The notes: generated by a model not told the origin, from the letters alone. 64,000 nt of DNA from Lates calcarifer (GCF_001640805.2 NC_066850.1:10016510-10080509); one strand, 5' to 3'. Shown: positions 43,710 to 50,728, counted from the first letter of the stretch. Program-made: numbers and translations.

Positions 43710-46700
43710 ACACCCTCACCATCTTCCACACCCCTCGTTTTATACAGCGTGTAGAAGCCTGCACTTCAAGTGTGTTTTCTACTAATCTTCTTTAATGATG
43801 TCTGAGTTCAGAGTTGACCCGCTGTCCTCCACCCTACAGGAAAGAAGAGCTCTAGAAAGGAAGATTTCTGAGATGGAGGAGGAACTTAAGGTACCGACAC
43901 ACACACACACAGACAGTTCAGTTCATGTTCAGTGGGGTTTAGGAGATTTCCGTTGATGAAGTCAAGATCACAGCAAGTGTGTAGGTGGTACTTGCAAGTT
44001 CCAAAACAGTGCTAACAGCTGTGACTTCATGATCTTAAAATTCAGGCCCTATGAGTTAGTTAGGGTTATTCATTTATTTGGTTTGAGAGGTGAGTCATTT
44101 CAAATGCCATGACGCATTACAACTTGGGTCGTATTTTTGTAGTTCTGTCGTCAGGTATGATAACATTGCACTCAGCAAAGTCATTTCTAGGATCTGGGAA
44201 CAGGGTGATGACGCTACTGAGCAAGAAACACAAGCAGTCAGTCAGACAGGTGGTAAATAAATCAACAGTTTCTGGCTGTCCCCAAAAGTTTTCTGTAGCT
44301 GCTTCATACAACACAGAGAAATGAAGGAGTGGTTGAGCTGGTTGCAACTTTACAGAATAACTTGTCTTGAAATGACTGAACCACAAGACTAACTGTGATG
44401 AAAGAAGAGGTGGGTGGTGGAAACAGAGGGCAGCGCAAGGCAGGGCAGCACTACTTGTTTCTGTTGACCTTTGTGATACTTTCAGCTCCAATGTCCGGCA
44501 GGAGAGGCACTGAGCGCTGCCATAGAATTTCACAACTGAGCTATGACCCAGACATTTACTGTCTTTGTGTGGAAATCTATTGTTTTCACAGCCCAGATGA
44601 TGAACAGATAAATTCATTTGTCAGGTTTTAGGTAAAACGTGTGTTTGGCAGTGGTATGGTGAGGAACAGCAGACCACATCAGATTAAAGTAACAACTCTG
44701 AAAACTCTGACTCTGGAACAGCTCTACCAACAGGAAGTATGGACAAAACTGTAAAAATAAGACCCAGGTTGTGAGAAAATGTAACATTTCTTTTTCCTGA
44801 AAATATTGTGTGTACACCATGTGAGCCACTAATACAGGAAACATATGATATAGATAGACAATACATCAAATACATAATTTGTTGCTGCCACATTTAGACA
44901 AATACAAGTTTTGAGCCAAAAATACCAATGAGTTGATTAGAATGACTCATGATATCGTGACACTGGCGATTCCTGGCTGCTTGAAAGATGATTTGATTGG
45001 TTTCTTTTGACTCATTTTCACACAGAAAGTATTTATGTCCTCTGTGGCAGCAAAACAAGTAACCATCAAAACACTCCTCTAAGTTAAACTGGACTCACTA
45101 CACACTTCCAGGGCTGACGTTGTGAGTTTGTAAATGTCTTGTCCTTGAATGTAATATAACCTCCACTCTTTTAAGGCTAATTTCCAGACAGAAAATATAC
45201 ATCCTCCTGGCATTCGTGCATCTCTTATTCTGTTCAGGGCACATCTCAGGTCAGCTGTTGTAATCTATGTTGACGTAGCGTTTAAGCTCTTCTACCGAGA
45301 CGGCCAATTAAATGTTCCCTTTCTGGCAAACTGATTCAAGGAGGAGAGAGAAAGCAAAATCCATTAAATTCCTAGTAAGCAAGTGTTCCTCCATCGCTGT
45401 GATAACAAAGTGTGTTTATTTTTAGGTTGTAGGCAGCTGGCTGATCGTATCAGTGTCACTTTCCATTTTTCTACAAGCATCATGCTGAACCGGAAAGCCT
45501 CTTAATCATTCCTTCGGTTTCCAAAATCTGTCCCCATTTTCTAACAATCTTCCTTTTCTGTTTTCCCTTTTTCCTTCTCTCGGCCCCTCTTCTCTATTAA
45601 TTTATATTGTCCTGTCTCTCATTAATCCTTTCTCTCTAATTTGTTTCTTAAAACGCATTTCTCCTGTCTTCCTTCTGCCATTCTTTCACTCTCGCTCTCT
45701 CTTTACATCCCCTCTGCCTCTTCCTCCCTCTCCTTTCTCTTTTGTTCTCCTGTGTTGTGGTTGTTGTTTCTCCCCCCCCCCTGCAGAACCTCCCCCAGGT
45801 AAAGCAGGTTCAGGCCCTGCGGCAGGTTAAGGAGCGGCTGCAGGCTGAGAACCGGGCCCTGGCCCGCGTGGTGGCAAAGCTCTCGCAGTCCGCCTGCAGC
45901 CAGCTGCCCACCGTCGACCTCTAAAGCCACGTCCGTCTGTCCACCACCATCTCTTCTCTTCCTCCCCTTCCTCTTCTTCTACTTCTTCCTCACCTTCTCC
46001 CTTCCCAACCCCCATTCTTCTCATGCTCCATTCGCGCTCTGCCCCGCACCCATAGACAGGCAGGTGCCCAGCCGCCCAACCACCACTGGTTTTGTAAACT
46101 CCCTTTTCTGCCACCCCCCTGCCTCCCCAGAGCTTTTGGTTTTCAGATTGGGGAGGGTGTCTTTTGGTTTTTACAACAGGACACTCTCCTTTTACAGTAC
46201 TTGACTGCCAGGTGTTTTCCACACTTATAAAACTAATCAACATGGGTGGAGAAGGAGCTTAGGTAAGTATTGTTTGGCTGACAGGTGTCTAAATTTACTC
46301 CCAAATGTGAATTAATCAAACACACCTTCAAGCACTGTAAAGGAAAGCGTCCTCTTTGTAGTTTCTAGTTGTGATGCTTCCATCAGAGGGAGCTCGGTTG
46401 TTCAGTTTGGCTTGTTCTGGCTTCTTTGCATGAAGTGGCATCCTATTTTTGGCATCAACCTTTTTGGCCCAAATCTTCAGAGACTGAACCTTTTTCCCCC
46501 GTCTGTACTCCTCAACTTTTTCATTTCTAACAGATGACATCAAAAAAAAAAAAAAAAAAATATGGGAGACAGCTGTTGCATGCCGTGACAGGTCCAGTCG
46601 GACACTGGTTTAGTATTGATGGGATATTTAAACAGTTGATTGTCATCTGTAAATCAGTAAATGAATGTTTGTTTTTAAGGCAACTGAAATCTCTTTGCAG

Positions 46701-47946
46701 GAGATTGTCAGTGTTGTATGTGAGTAAAGAACTGAAAAGTATTGCATAGAAATATCTGGAATTATTTAGTAGAATAATACATGAATGATTGATTGTCATG
46801 ATTACATACATTGGACATACTTAAGTTTATAGAATCTTTGTTAAGTTCAGTGTTCAGTCAAATGCCAGATCATATGGCCTCATATTTCCACATTTCGAGA
46901 AAATCTGGACTGGTGTTCACTCATAATGGGTCACAAAACACATTACAAAAAGAAAAAAGACAGTGCTGTCTACCATACATTATTAACTATTACTTTTACT
47001 CCAGAGCCTGGCAGGTGTTGTTGGAAACACAAATTAAAAGAACATAGTGTTAAATTTTGTTTTGTTTTCACTTAATCTTTTGCACTGCATCAGACTACCC
47101 TGTGGTATATGTGAAGCTAACTGATAGCAGCTAAAGCAGGCTAATGTTGTCTAAATAATGTCCAGTGTCAGAGCTGTATAAAAAGAACATAGAAGGGAAA
47201 TGGGCATGTGTAGTAAAGAAAATATCCATACAGTGTTGATATGAACTAATGGATTCAGTATGTTAAATCAAAGCTGCTCGTCTGGGTGCTCCTCTGTTGT
47301 GGATTAGCCACGACAGCCTGTAACTTCAGCACCCGTTGTTGTGGTTTCACAGTACGAGCACAAATGAAGTAGTTCAACAACACTTATTACACATTCATAC
47401 ACAACAGTTATTATTCAAAGGTACACATTTCCTAAAGAGACCCCGACACCTGCCATGCTCTGCGGAACAACATACAATAATCAGCTTTTCCACTTTTGTA
47501 CAGATCAAATAAAAAGACTCTTTAGTCTCTGCTGTGTATTTTTCCGGCTGCCGGTGAGCAGCCGTTGAGGTTCTGCATGGCTTTCTCAGGAACTTTGGCC
47601 TGTGGTGTGCCCGCTTTTACTTTTCTCTTGACTTGGAACAAATGATTTAAAAAATAAAAAAAAAAAGAGAGAAAACAAAAAACATGAGAGATGCTGTGTG
47701 ACTCAAAGATTGCTTACACAGGCTGTAATTAACAGTTTGTAAAACCGGCCTGACTGGTTTAATGACATGTGCATCTGTCAAGACTTGTCTAAGCCTTCTC
47801 TCTGTGTGTCTCCCCCCACCTCCCCCCAACTTCCCTGTTTCCTTTTTATTCCCTTTCAGATGCTCCCAGACTTGAAAGCAGACAACCAGAGACTAAAGGA
47901 CGAGAACGGAGCACTCATTCGAGTCATTAGCAAGCTTTCCAAGTAG
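4252..47946 (+). CDS. ppp1r12a: Myosin phosphatase targeting subunit 1 (MYPT1), whole spliced coding span, 26 exons
   Basis: Regulatory subunit of myosin light-chain phosphatase. It holds the PP1 catalytic subunit through an RVxF-type motif and ankyrin repeats, and brings it to phosphorylated myosin light chain on the actomyosin cytoskeleton. The exons listed below join in frame to 1070 residues (human about 1030). Seen in order: KVKF at residues 35-38, ankyrin repeats about 39-265, acidic stretch about 350-370, [10 protein letters not shown] (S446, human S445), Ser/Thr-rich centre, RRSTQ (T748, human T696), REKRRSTGV (T900, human T853), coiled coil about 970-1042, and a leucine zipper ending KLSK. 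The last element binds cGMP-dependent protein kinase in the known family. ROCK/ZIPK phosphorylation of the two RRST sites inhibits the phosphatase (family knowledge). The gene lies upstream of pawr in the same orientation, as in mammals. The paralogue ppp1r12b is excluded by the near-identity of exon 1 to human MYPT1 and by the pawr neighbour. Confidence 0.96.
5150..5600. repeat. GCTAGC/GTTAGC-rich stretch
   Basis: Words such as GCTAGCTAGC, GCTAACGTTA, ACGTTAGCTGGCTAAGCTAA and CGTTAGCTAGC recur across about 450 bp in early intron 1, a flavour often seen near teleost promoters. No fixed unit length, so it is not a simple tandem array. Confidence 0.5.
6704..6741. repeat. TG microsatellite
   Basis: Nearly uninterrupted (TG)n of about 38 bases in intron 1. 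Confidence 0.95.
14025..14061. repeat. CAG trinucleotide repeat
   Basis: Imperfect (CAG)n with CAA and TAG interruptions, in intron 1. It is followed 20 bp later by a TG array at 14082-14117. Confidence 0.9.
14082..14117. repeat. TG microsatellite, interrupted
   Basis: (TG)n with one C substitution, then a CG-alternating tail (GCGTGCACGCATGCG). The purine-pyrimidine alternation could favour Z-DNA. Confidence 0.9.
14299..14337. repeat. AC/AT microsatellite
   Basis: (AC)n of about 30 bases passing into ATATATATA. Confidence 0.93.
20482..20561. repeat. Two AC microsatellites
   Basis: (AC)n at about 20482-20506 and again at 20537-20561, separated by about 30 bp of unique sequence, in intron 1. 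Confidence 0.93.
20748..20779. repeat. GA microsatellite
   Basis: (AG)n of 32 bases, 190 bp after the AC pair. Confidence 0.93.
21997..22050. other. Perfect 15-bp inverted repeat forming a hairpin
   Basis: Arms 21997-22011 and 22036-22050 (CAGTTTCCTAGTGGG and its exact reverse complement) enclose 24 nt. TACC at 22016-22019 can also pair with GGTA at 22028-22031 across a 4x4 internal loop, leaving an 8-nt apical loop. The shape is miRNA-precursor-like but short. Could also be a remnant of a mobile element. Confidence 0.75.
23082..23212 (+). CDS. ppp1r12a: ppp1r12a exon 2 (residues 80-123)
   Basis: Encodes [18 protein letters not shown] onward to CGYLDIAE, completing ankyrin repeat 2 and most of repeat 3. 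The acceptor is preceded by an almost pure CT run (about 23052-23079). Donor GA|gtaagt splits a Glu codon. Confidence 0.96.
23213..25705 (+). other. ppp1r12a: ppp1r12a intron 2
   Basis: About 2.5 kb with a poly-T run at 23346-23361. No exon or other feature recognised. Confidence 0.85.
25706..25824 (+). CDS. ppp1r12a: ppp1r12a exon 3 (residues 123-163)
   Basis: Encodes [20 protein letters not shown] then [19 protein letters not shown], ankyrin repeat 4 region and the start of the helical linker between ankyrin blocks. Acceptor ttcag|G, donor CAAG|gtacag splits a Gly codon. Confidence 0.95.
25825..29379 (+). other. ppp1r12a: ppp1r12a intron 3
   Basis: About 3.6 kb. 26150-26720 is GC-richer and repeat-free compared with its flanks, without an open frame that makes sense. 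Nothing else seen. Confidence 0.85.
29380..29539 (+). CDS. ppp1r12a: ppp1r12a exon 4 (residues 163-216)
   Basis: Encodes [20 protein letters not shown] then [20 protein letters not shown] and GYVEVLK, the inter-block linker and ankyrin repeat 5. Nearly identical to human MYPT1. Donor AA|gtaagg splits the final Lys codon. Confidence 0.96.
29540..30265 (+). other. ppp1r12a: ppp1r12a intron 4
   Basis: 726 bp ending in a long CT-rich polypyrimidine tract (30220-30260). No other feature seen. Confidence 0.9.
30266..30410 (+). CDS. ppp1r12a: ppp1r12a exon 5 (residues 216-264)
   Basis: Encodes [20 protein letters not shown] and [19 protein letters not shown], ankyrin repeat 6 and the start of the following repeat. 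Phase-0 donor ATG|gtgagt. Confidence 0.96.
30500..30574 (+). CDS. ppp1r12a: ppp1r12a exon 6 (residues 265-289)
   Basis: Encodes [20 protein letters not shown] then KKQNL, the capping helices after the ankyrin repeats. In mammalian MYPT1 this region packs on the PP1 catalytic subunit. Symmetric phase 0. Confidence 0.95.
30803..30894 (+). CDS. ppp1r12a: ppp1r12a exon 7 (residues 290-320)
   Basis: Encodes [20 protein letters not shown] with conserved KKSPLIE, the start of the flexible linker. Donor AG|gtaaat splits a Ser codon. Confidence 0.93.
31099..31256 (+). CDS. ppp1r12a: ppp1r12a exon 8 (residues 320-373), acidic
   Basis: Encodes [20 protein letters not shown] followed by the acidic [20 protein letters not shown], the well-known acidic patch of MYPT1. 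Acceptor ttgcag, donor GCAG|gtactg. Confidence 0.94.
31564..31685 (+). CDS. ppp1r12a: ppp1r12a exon 9 (residues 373-413)
   Basis: Ser/Thr/Pro-rich and disordered, ending TPTSPVKK as in human (TPTSPIKK). Phase-0 donor AAG|gtacga. The next constitutive exon begins at 33843, but an optional exon at 33088 also fits this junction in frame. Confidence 0.92.
31686..33842 (+). other. ppp1r12a: ppp1r12a intron 9, containing a candidate cassette exon
   Basis: 2.16 kb. Apart from the candidate exon at 33088-33195 and the long pyrimidine-rich tract ahead of it (about 32970-33065), no feature was recognised. Confidence 0.85.
33088..33195 (+). CDS. ppp1r12a: Candidate optional exon of ppp1r12a (36 codons)
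   Basis: A 108-nt open segment between a tttag acceptor with a long pyrimidine tract and an ATG|gtgagg donor, phase 0 at both ends, so it can be included between exons 9 and 10 without a frame change. It encodes [15 protein letters not shown] then [20 protein letters not shown]. Its core matches [13 protein letters not shown] of exon 10, but the Ser equivalent to human S445 is Ile. Inclusion would give 1106 residues. I do not know this exon from mammalian MYPT1. It could be a conserved fish isoform, a diverging duplicate, or unused. Confidence 0.65.
33843..34067 (+). CDS. ppp1r12a: ppp1r12a exon 10 (residues 414-488)
   Basis: Encodes [20 protein letters not shown] with [14 protein letters not shown] and [20 protein letters not shown]446 and S473 correspond to human S445 and S472, NUAK1 sites that recruit 14-3-3 in the known protein. 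Phase 0 both ends; donor AAG|gttgac is weak. Confidence 0.95.
34299..34390 (+). CDS. ppp1r12a: ppp1r12a exon 11 (residues 489-519)
   Basis: Encodes [20 protein letters not shown] then [11 protein letters not shown], almost identical to human. Acceptor ctacag, donor AG|gtgaag. Confidence 0.95.
34391..34696 (+). other. ppp1r12a: ppp1r12a intron 11
   Basis: 306 bp; no feature seen beyond splice signals. Confidence 0.9.
34697..34810 (+). CDS. ppp1r12a: ppp1r12a exon 12 (residues 519-557)
   Basis: Encodes [20 protein letters not shown] then [29 protein letters not shown] aligns to human SYTRRKWEDDLK. Ends CGCAG|gttagc, splitting a Ser codon that either exon 13 or exon 14 can complete. Confidence 0.93.
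34811..35667 (+). other. ppp1r12a: ppp1r12a intron 12
   Basis: 857 bp; no feature recognised apart from the C-rich acceptor region at 35600-35667. Confidence 0.85.
35668..35820 (+). CDS. ppp1r12a: ppp1r12a exon 13 (residues 557-608), central-insert cassette
   Basis: Encodes [20 protein letters not shown] then [12 protein letters not shown] and [10 protein letters not shown]. It is 153 nt and begins and ends in the same phase (first base completes a Ser codon, ends AG|gtacac), so skipping it joins exon 12 to exon 14 in frame. Central-region splicing of MYPT1 is established in vertebrates; that this exon is the alternative one here is inferred. Confidence 0.88.
36060..36300. mobile_element. 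Possible degenerate non-autonomous DNA element
   Basis: Starts CACTGCAAAAAACCCAAGTA and runs through AT-rich sequence with 'gacaagatatttcctcttacc' style wording that resembles abundant fish interspersed repeats beginning ACTGCAAAAA. Recognition is by memory only; ends and target duplications were not resolved. Confidence 0.35.
36698..36727. repeat. AAT microsatellite
   Basis: (AAT)n of about 30 bases in intron 13. Confidence 0.95.
36827..36991 (+). CDS. ppp1r12a: ppp1r12a exon 14 (residues 608-663)
   Basis: Encodes [20 protein letters not shown] and further Ser/Thr-rich sequence ending [15 protein letters not shown] matches human CSFGRR. Donor AGCAG|gtacat. Confidence 0.93.
37095..37262 (+). 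CDS. ppp1r12a: ppp1r12a exon 15 (residues 663-719), Thr-rich
   Basis: Encodes [20 protein letters not shown] then a Thr-rich run ending [11 protein letters not shown], matching human NRLWAEDSTEKEKDS and the following Thr-rich tract. A 24-nt unit is tandemly repeated in frame (37190-37213 and 37214-37237, 18 leading bases identical). Confidence 0.93.
37263..38611 (+). other. ppp1r12a: ppp1r12a intron 15
   Basis: 1349 bp with a purine-rich G+A stretch at 37800-37905 and short TG runs just before the acceptor. No exon recognised. Confidence 0.85.
38612..38702 (+). CDS. ppp1r12a: ppp1r12a exon 16 (residues 719-749), T696-site exon
   Basis: Encodes [20 protein letters not shown] then [10 protein letters not shown], identical to human through the site. 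T748 equals human Thr696, the ROCK/ZIPK phosphorylation site whose modification inhibits PP1; the preceding S747 matches the PKA/PKG site that counteracts it (family knowledge). Ends CAG|gttagt, phase 0. Confidence 0.97.
38837..38868. other. 13-bp perfect hairpin in intron 16
   Basis: Arms 38837-38849 (ATTTTACAGCCAC) and 38856-38868 with a 6-nt loop, 64 nt before the exon 17 acceptor. An intronic RNA hairpin so close to the branch region could affect exon 17 splicing. Confidence 0.8.
38933..39112 (+). CDS. ppp1r12a: ppp1r12a exon 17 (residues 750-809)
   Basis: Encodes [20 protein letters not shown] then a Lys/Glu-rich helix ([19 protein letters not shown]) and ..KYRSFEE. Very close to human. 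Phase 0 at both ends. Confidence 0.96.
39230..39404 (+). CDS. ppp1r12a: ppp1r12a exon 18 (residues 810-868)
   Basis: Starts [20 protein letters not shown] and includes [16 protein letters not shown], matching human QLNRPNSLVGITSAYSR. Ser/Thr-rich, disordered. Donor AAAG|gtcagt splits a Glu codon. Confidence 0.94.
39405..40280 (+). other. ppp1r12a: ppp1r12a intron 18
   Basis: 876 bp; poly-T at about 40186-40195. Nothing else seen. Confidence 0.9.
40281..40402 (+). CDS. ppp1r12a: ppp1r12a exon 19 (residues 868-908), T853-site exon
   Basis: Encodes [20 protein letters not shown] then [17 protein letters not shown]900 equals human Thr853, a second ROCK site that weakens myosin binding when phosphorylated (family knowledge). 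Ends GAT|gtaaga, phase 0, six codons after STGV. Confidence 0.97.
40588..40653 (+). CDS. ppp1r12a: ppp1r12a exon 20 (residues 909-930)
   Basis: Encodes [20 protein letters not shown] then PQ; aligns to human DENEQEQQSDTEEGS. Symmetric phase 0, 66 nt. Confidence 0.93.
40654..42173 (+). other. ppp1r12a: ppp1r12a intron 20
   Basis: 1.5 kb with a short TG run at about 41971-41988. No further exon recognised. Confidence 0.85.
42174..42190 (+). CDS. ppp1r12a: ppp1r12a exon 21, 17-nt microexon (residues 931-936)
   Basis: SDRLSR between ttacag and AG|gtatgt. It is required to keep frame: exon 20 ends phase 0 while exon 22 begins with the last base of a split codon. Matches human DSISR position. Confidence 0.88.
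42277..42391 (+). CDS. ppp1r12a: ppp1r12a exon 22 (residues 936-974)
   Basis: Encodes [20 protein letters not shown] then [18 protein letters not shown], matching human KPYSSRLEKDDSTDFKK. Leads into the coiled coil. Confidence 0.95.
42476..42580 (+). CDS. ppp1r12a: ppp1r12a exon 23 (residues 975-1009), coiled coil
   Basis: Encodes [20 protein letters not shown] then [15 protein letters not shown], heptad-patterned coiled coil almost identical to human MYPT1. Phase 0 both ends. Confidence 0.97.
42670..42717 (+). CDS. ppp1r12a: ppp1r12a exon 24 (residues 1010-1025)
   Basis: Encodes [16 protein letters not shown], continuing the coiled coil. 48 nt, symmetric phase 0. Confidence 0.95.
42718..43839 (+). 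other. ppp1r12a: ppp1r12a intron 24
   Basis: 1.1 kb with a long TG microsatellite at 43657-43704. No exon recognised. Confidence 0.87.
43657..43704. repeat. TG microsatellite
   Basis: Uninterrupted (TG)n of about 48 bases in intron 24, one of the longest arrays here. Confidence 0.96.
43840..43890 (+). CDS. ppp1r12a: ppp1r12a exon 25 (residues 1026-1042)
   Basis: Encodes [17 protein letters not shown]. Its phase-0 donor AAG|gtaccg can join either terminal exon, at 45787 or 47860, both phase 0. Confidence 0.96.
43891..45786 (+). other. ppp1r12a: ppp1r12a intron 25, first part
   Basis: 1.9 kb. Pyrimidine-rich from about 45540 to the acceptor at 45786. The 166-codon minus-strand open frame at 44117-44617 has no recognisable domain. 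No 31-nt exon like the mammalian leucine-zipper switch exon was identified, though it could be missed by eye. Confidence 0.8.
45787..45924 (+). CDS. ppp1r12a: Alternative terminal exon of ppp1r12a (45 codons)
   Basis: After a long pyrimidine tract and ctgcag, encodes [20 protein letters not shown] then [20 protein letters not shown] and PTVDL, stop TAA. The segment [16 protein letters not shown] aligns with [16 protein letters not shown] of the standard last exon, so this is a related leucine-zipper tail with six extra residues before it and an 11-residue extension. Joined to exon 25 it gives 1087 residues. GC content is higher than in its neighbours. An AATAAA at 47508 gives it a plausible own 3' end. 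Isoforms differing in the C-terminal zipper are established for MYPT1, but made in mammals by a 31-nt exon; this tandem-exon version is my reading of the sequence. Confidence 0.75.
   Translation, partial: NLPQVKQVQALRQVKERLQAENRALARVVAKLSQSACSQLPTVDL
45925..47535 (+). other. ppp1r12a: Likely 3' UTR of the alternative ppp1r12a transcript
   Basis: 1.6 kb between the TAA at 45922 and the poly(A) signal at 47508. It starts with a strongly pyrimidine-rich segment (to about 46010) and has an 18-20 base A run at 46541-46560. For the standard transcript it is intron. Confidence 0.5.
47508..47513 (+). terminator. ppp1r12a: AATAAA poly(A) signal for the alternative terminal exon
   Basis: Perfect AATAAA followed within 20 nt by a GT/T-rich stretch (GCTGTGTATTTTT), a normal cleavage-site arrangement. 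It lies before the standard last exon. Confidence 0.6.
47860..47946 (+). CDS. ppp1r12a: ppp1r12a standard last exon (residues 1043-1070)
   Basis: Encodes [20 protein letters not shown] then RVISKLSK, stop TAG; identical to human MYPT1 over these 28 residues as I recall them. This is the leucine zipper that binds cGMP-dependent protein kinase I and makes the phosphatase cGMP-responsive (family knowledge). Acceptor tttcag. Confidence 0.97.
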   Translation: MLPDLKADNQRLKDENGALIRVISKLSK

Positions 47947-48355
47947 AACAGCCCCCCCCCGCCCCGTCTTCTGCACCCCCTAGTCCCCCATGGCAGTGAC
48001 TAATGGAATTGCACATTTAGATATTAATTGCAACAGACATCAAGAGACAAGACTCCTTTTTTTTCCCCCTATTTTTCTCCTCCCCAACTCTTTTATCTAT
48101 CTTTTGCTCTTCCACCACTACTGCAGCATCCACCCATCCATCCATCCATCTACCCCCCCCCCCGTGCGCCACCTCCTCGACTATAATCCACTTGATTTGC
48201 GTGGCTGCTGTCCTGATAGAACCACTGAGTTTACAGAGCAAAAGGAAAAAGGGTTGCGTGAGCAGCATGTCAAAAGCATTGTGGGCGGGAAGCCTGAAAA
48301 CTATTTAACCAATAAGCCTTAGTTGTACATAAAGAGAAAAAGAAAAACACTTGCA

Positions 48356-48360
48356 TCTCT

Positions 48361-48416
<56 letters not shown>
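48356..48416. repeat. CT microsatellite in 3' UTR
   Basis: (CT)n of about 61 bases with one break near 48380. As RNA it would be a long CU tract able to bind PTB-type proteins. Confidence 0.95.
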
Positions 48417-48419
<3 letters not shown>

Positions 48420-49073
48420 TATCACTGAAGAACAGATATAATCCGACACCTGATTTTATTTGTGCCACAATCTCTCTTATTTGATGTAATTTCTCTTTTT
48501 TGTTTCCTCTCCCTGTGTAAGTGTTGTGTGCTGTGCAGTTTCCTCCTCCCTCCTTAACCCCTTAAAGTGCCACTTTTGCCCCATATCAGCTCCTCGTGGC
48601 CCTTGGCGCCCACCCCCCACCCACCCCTTTTTTTTTCTCTTCCCACACACAGATCACCAATGCACACACACACACTCGCCCACCTTCTCCCCATTTTTGT
48701 ACCTCTGTGCATCTTCCTCCAAGAGGGAAAAAAAATTTGAATTCTCGCTTTAGCGAAACGAGGCGGACCTGGTGGAATTTAAGCTTTCACTGTATGTGCA
48801 ATATGCATTTCTTTTTTCTTTTCTTTTTTTTTAATGCTTTAATGATGAGTCCATCACAAGTAGGATTTTTCACTCTTCCACCGCTTCCATTGCTCACCTT
48901 CCTCCCCTCCCCCTCTTTTTTTTTTTTTTTTTTGTTTTAAGTTTGTAGTGTAGTCAGTTTATACTCTGTATTTCTCACTTTGTTTTAGCAGGTACTGAGT
49001 GATGCTGTATATACCTGTATGTATTTGTTTGAGACCAGCACATGGCATGCGTTTATGGTTCCCGTCTGTTACT

Positions 49074-49079
49074 ATTAAA
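49074..49079 (+). terminator. ppp1r12a: ATTAAA proximal poly(A) signal
   Basis: Common variant hexamer about 1.13 kb after the stop codon, followed 26 nt later by a GTGTGTTTT element. Confidence 0.6.
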
Positions 49080-49758
49080 AGTATACAAATTCCAGAGGAC
49101 AAAAAGGTGTGTTTTAATTATTTTTTCTTTTATAGTCTAAAGACATTGGATACAGTACAGTAGAGCCTCTCTCTTACACGGGATGGCTGGCAGTGTTCAG
49201 TGCTTTATTTTCCAGTTTAAAATAAGTGTTCACATAATTGTGAGATTTAAAAAGAAAAAACAAGAAATAATCGCTTCACTACATTTCACTTTCATTGTAT
49301 TCAGTATCTTGGAAGAGTGCTGTTAATTTTGTTTCCAATTTTTTAAAGCTGTAGTATTATAACCAAGGTGTTGTCACTAAAAAAAGAAAAAAAAAGAAAA
49401 AAGAAAATCTTAGGTATCGCTAACCCAGTCCTTTTTACAATGTCTACATGCACTGTCAATGCCATGTGAGGGGTCTTGATGTCAGGTTAAAGCAAATCGC
49501 CACCATCAAATATTCCATGCATCTGAAAACATTTTATGCATTTCAGTGGCCTTTTAAGGATATTTTAGTAAAAGAAGTTAAAAAAAGAAGTCACTGCAGA
49601 TGGACTAATGACCATCTACTCTGGTTAAGACTTTTTGTTTGTTTGTTTTTTTTTTTTTTTTTTTTTCTTTTTTTCCCCCCATCATCTTGTAAAATAGGTG
49701 TGTGGCTTAATACATGCAAGCTGTGCTGTGACTACCAACCACTGAAGAGTTCATTAAA

Positions 49759-49764
49759 AATAAA
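49759..49764 (+). terminator. ppp1r12a: AATAAA distal poly(A) signal
   Basis: Perfect hexamer about 1.8 kb after the stop codon with TGTA elements nearby and T-rich sequence downstream. Likely 3' end of the long transcript. Confidence 0.65.
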
Positions 49765-50699
49765 CTTGTACATTGTAAAGTTCCAATGTCTCATTATTTA
49801 TTTTTCTTCTTTTTGTTTAAATGGTTGATTTCATGAAAGTGGTAGTGGGATGAGTCCACTTAACAGAATACAACTAGTCCTCCTAAAGGGCCAGTACATT
49901 TAAATTACAGAAAAATGGTATCTAGCCATGCAGATATTTTTGGTTTGGTGTCTCTGCTCCAATACACTGTTTTTCAAAAATTCTGTATCAAATTCAGAGG
50001 GATGACACTGATCCAGGAATTGAGATAAACAATATATCCATGAAGCAGCATTTTAATGAAAAATTCATTCTCCTCAGGAACTGGACAAACAGTCCTCCTT
50101 TGTATCACTGCCCATGTCATGCTACTGTTTGTGAGGCAGAAAACATCATTTTCTGGGATATTTCTGATTTATCTGAAATGAAAACAAGGAAATTTTGCTC
50201 ATTTAAGTCTCAGTTTAATTATTAAAAGAAATTGCTGTTGAACCAGCTCTGAATTGTATGTATTGTGTTGTAACAGATTTATTGTGTGTGTGTAATTTGG
50301 GTGAATTGGCTCTTTTGTTATAAGCCTATACCCAATTGTGTGTGTGACACTATAATATGCCTTGACTTTTCTCTTTCCCCATAAGGTGGGCTGGCCTGGG
50401 TATCAGGAGTTACTGTTGCTACTCTCCATCATACCAGTAGATGGTGCACAGCTTTGCAGACTGTCAGTCAGTGTGTTACTGTGTTAAATACAAATGAAAC
50501 ACACAGATCACATCCACAAAAACAAGAGTAACTGTAGGAGTCTCTCTATTTATCAGCTACAAAATACAGTGCATACAATGCCTTGCTCTTAAGACCTTCA
50601 ACCGGCCGACCCTCTCAGCCATTCAGTTTCTCCAGTGACAGGAGTTAACAATCTCTTAACATGAAGATTGAAGCAGTAGCAAAAAGCTGACTGTCTTCC

Positions 50700-50728
50700 C
50701 TCTCCTCCTCCTCCTCCTCCTCCTCCTC
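50700..50728. repeat. CTC trinucleotide repeat
   Basis: (CTC)n of about 29 bases. Confidence 0.93.

Larger units (their letters stand above)
47947..49785 (+). other. ppp1r12a: ppp1r12a 3' UTR
   Basis: 1.1 to 1.8 kb depending on which poly(A) signal is used. Contains a CT array (48356-48416), several pyrimidine runs and a T-rich run at 49647-49674. The open frames within are low-complexity by-products. Confidence 0.7.

Noticed and set aside
44117..44617. 166-codon open frame on the minus strand
   Set aside because: Lies inside intron 25 of ppp1r12a, has no recognisable domain, no start context and no splice logic; long enough to arise by chance.
43891..45786. Counterpart of the mammalian 31-nt zipper-switch exon
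   Set aside because: No 31-nt block with convincing acceptor, donor and frame was found by eye.
45787..45798. 12-nt microexon (NLPQ) before gtaaag
   Set aside because: The donor-like gtaaag is inside the longer open exon, which continues with zipper similarity to its stop; the terminal-exon reading explains more.
49448..49828. 126-codon open frame after the ppp1r12a stop
   Set aside because: Lies in the 3' UTR, rich in Phe from the poly-T run, and starts at no good context.
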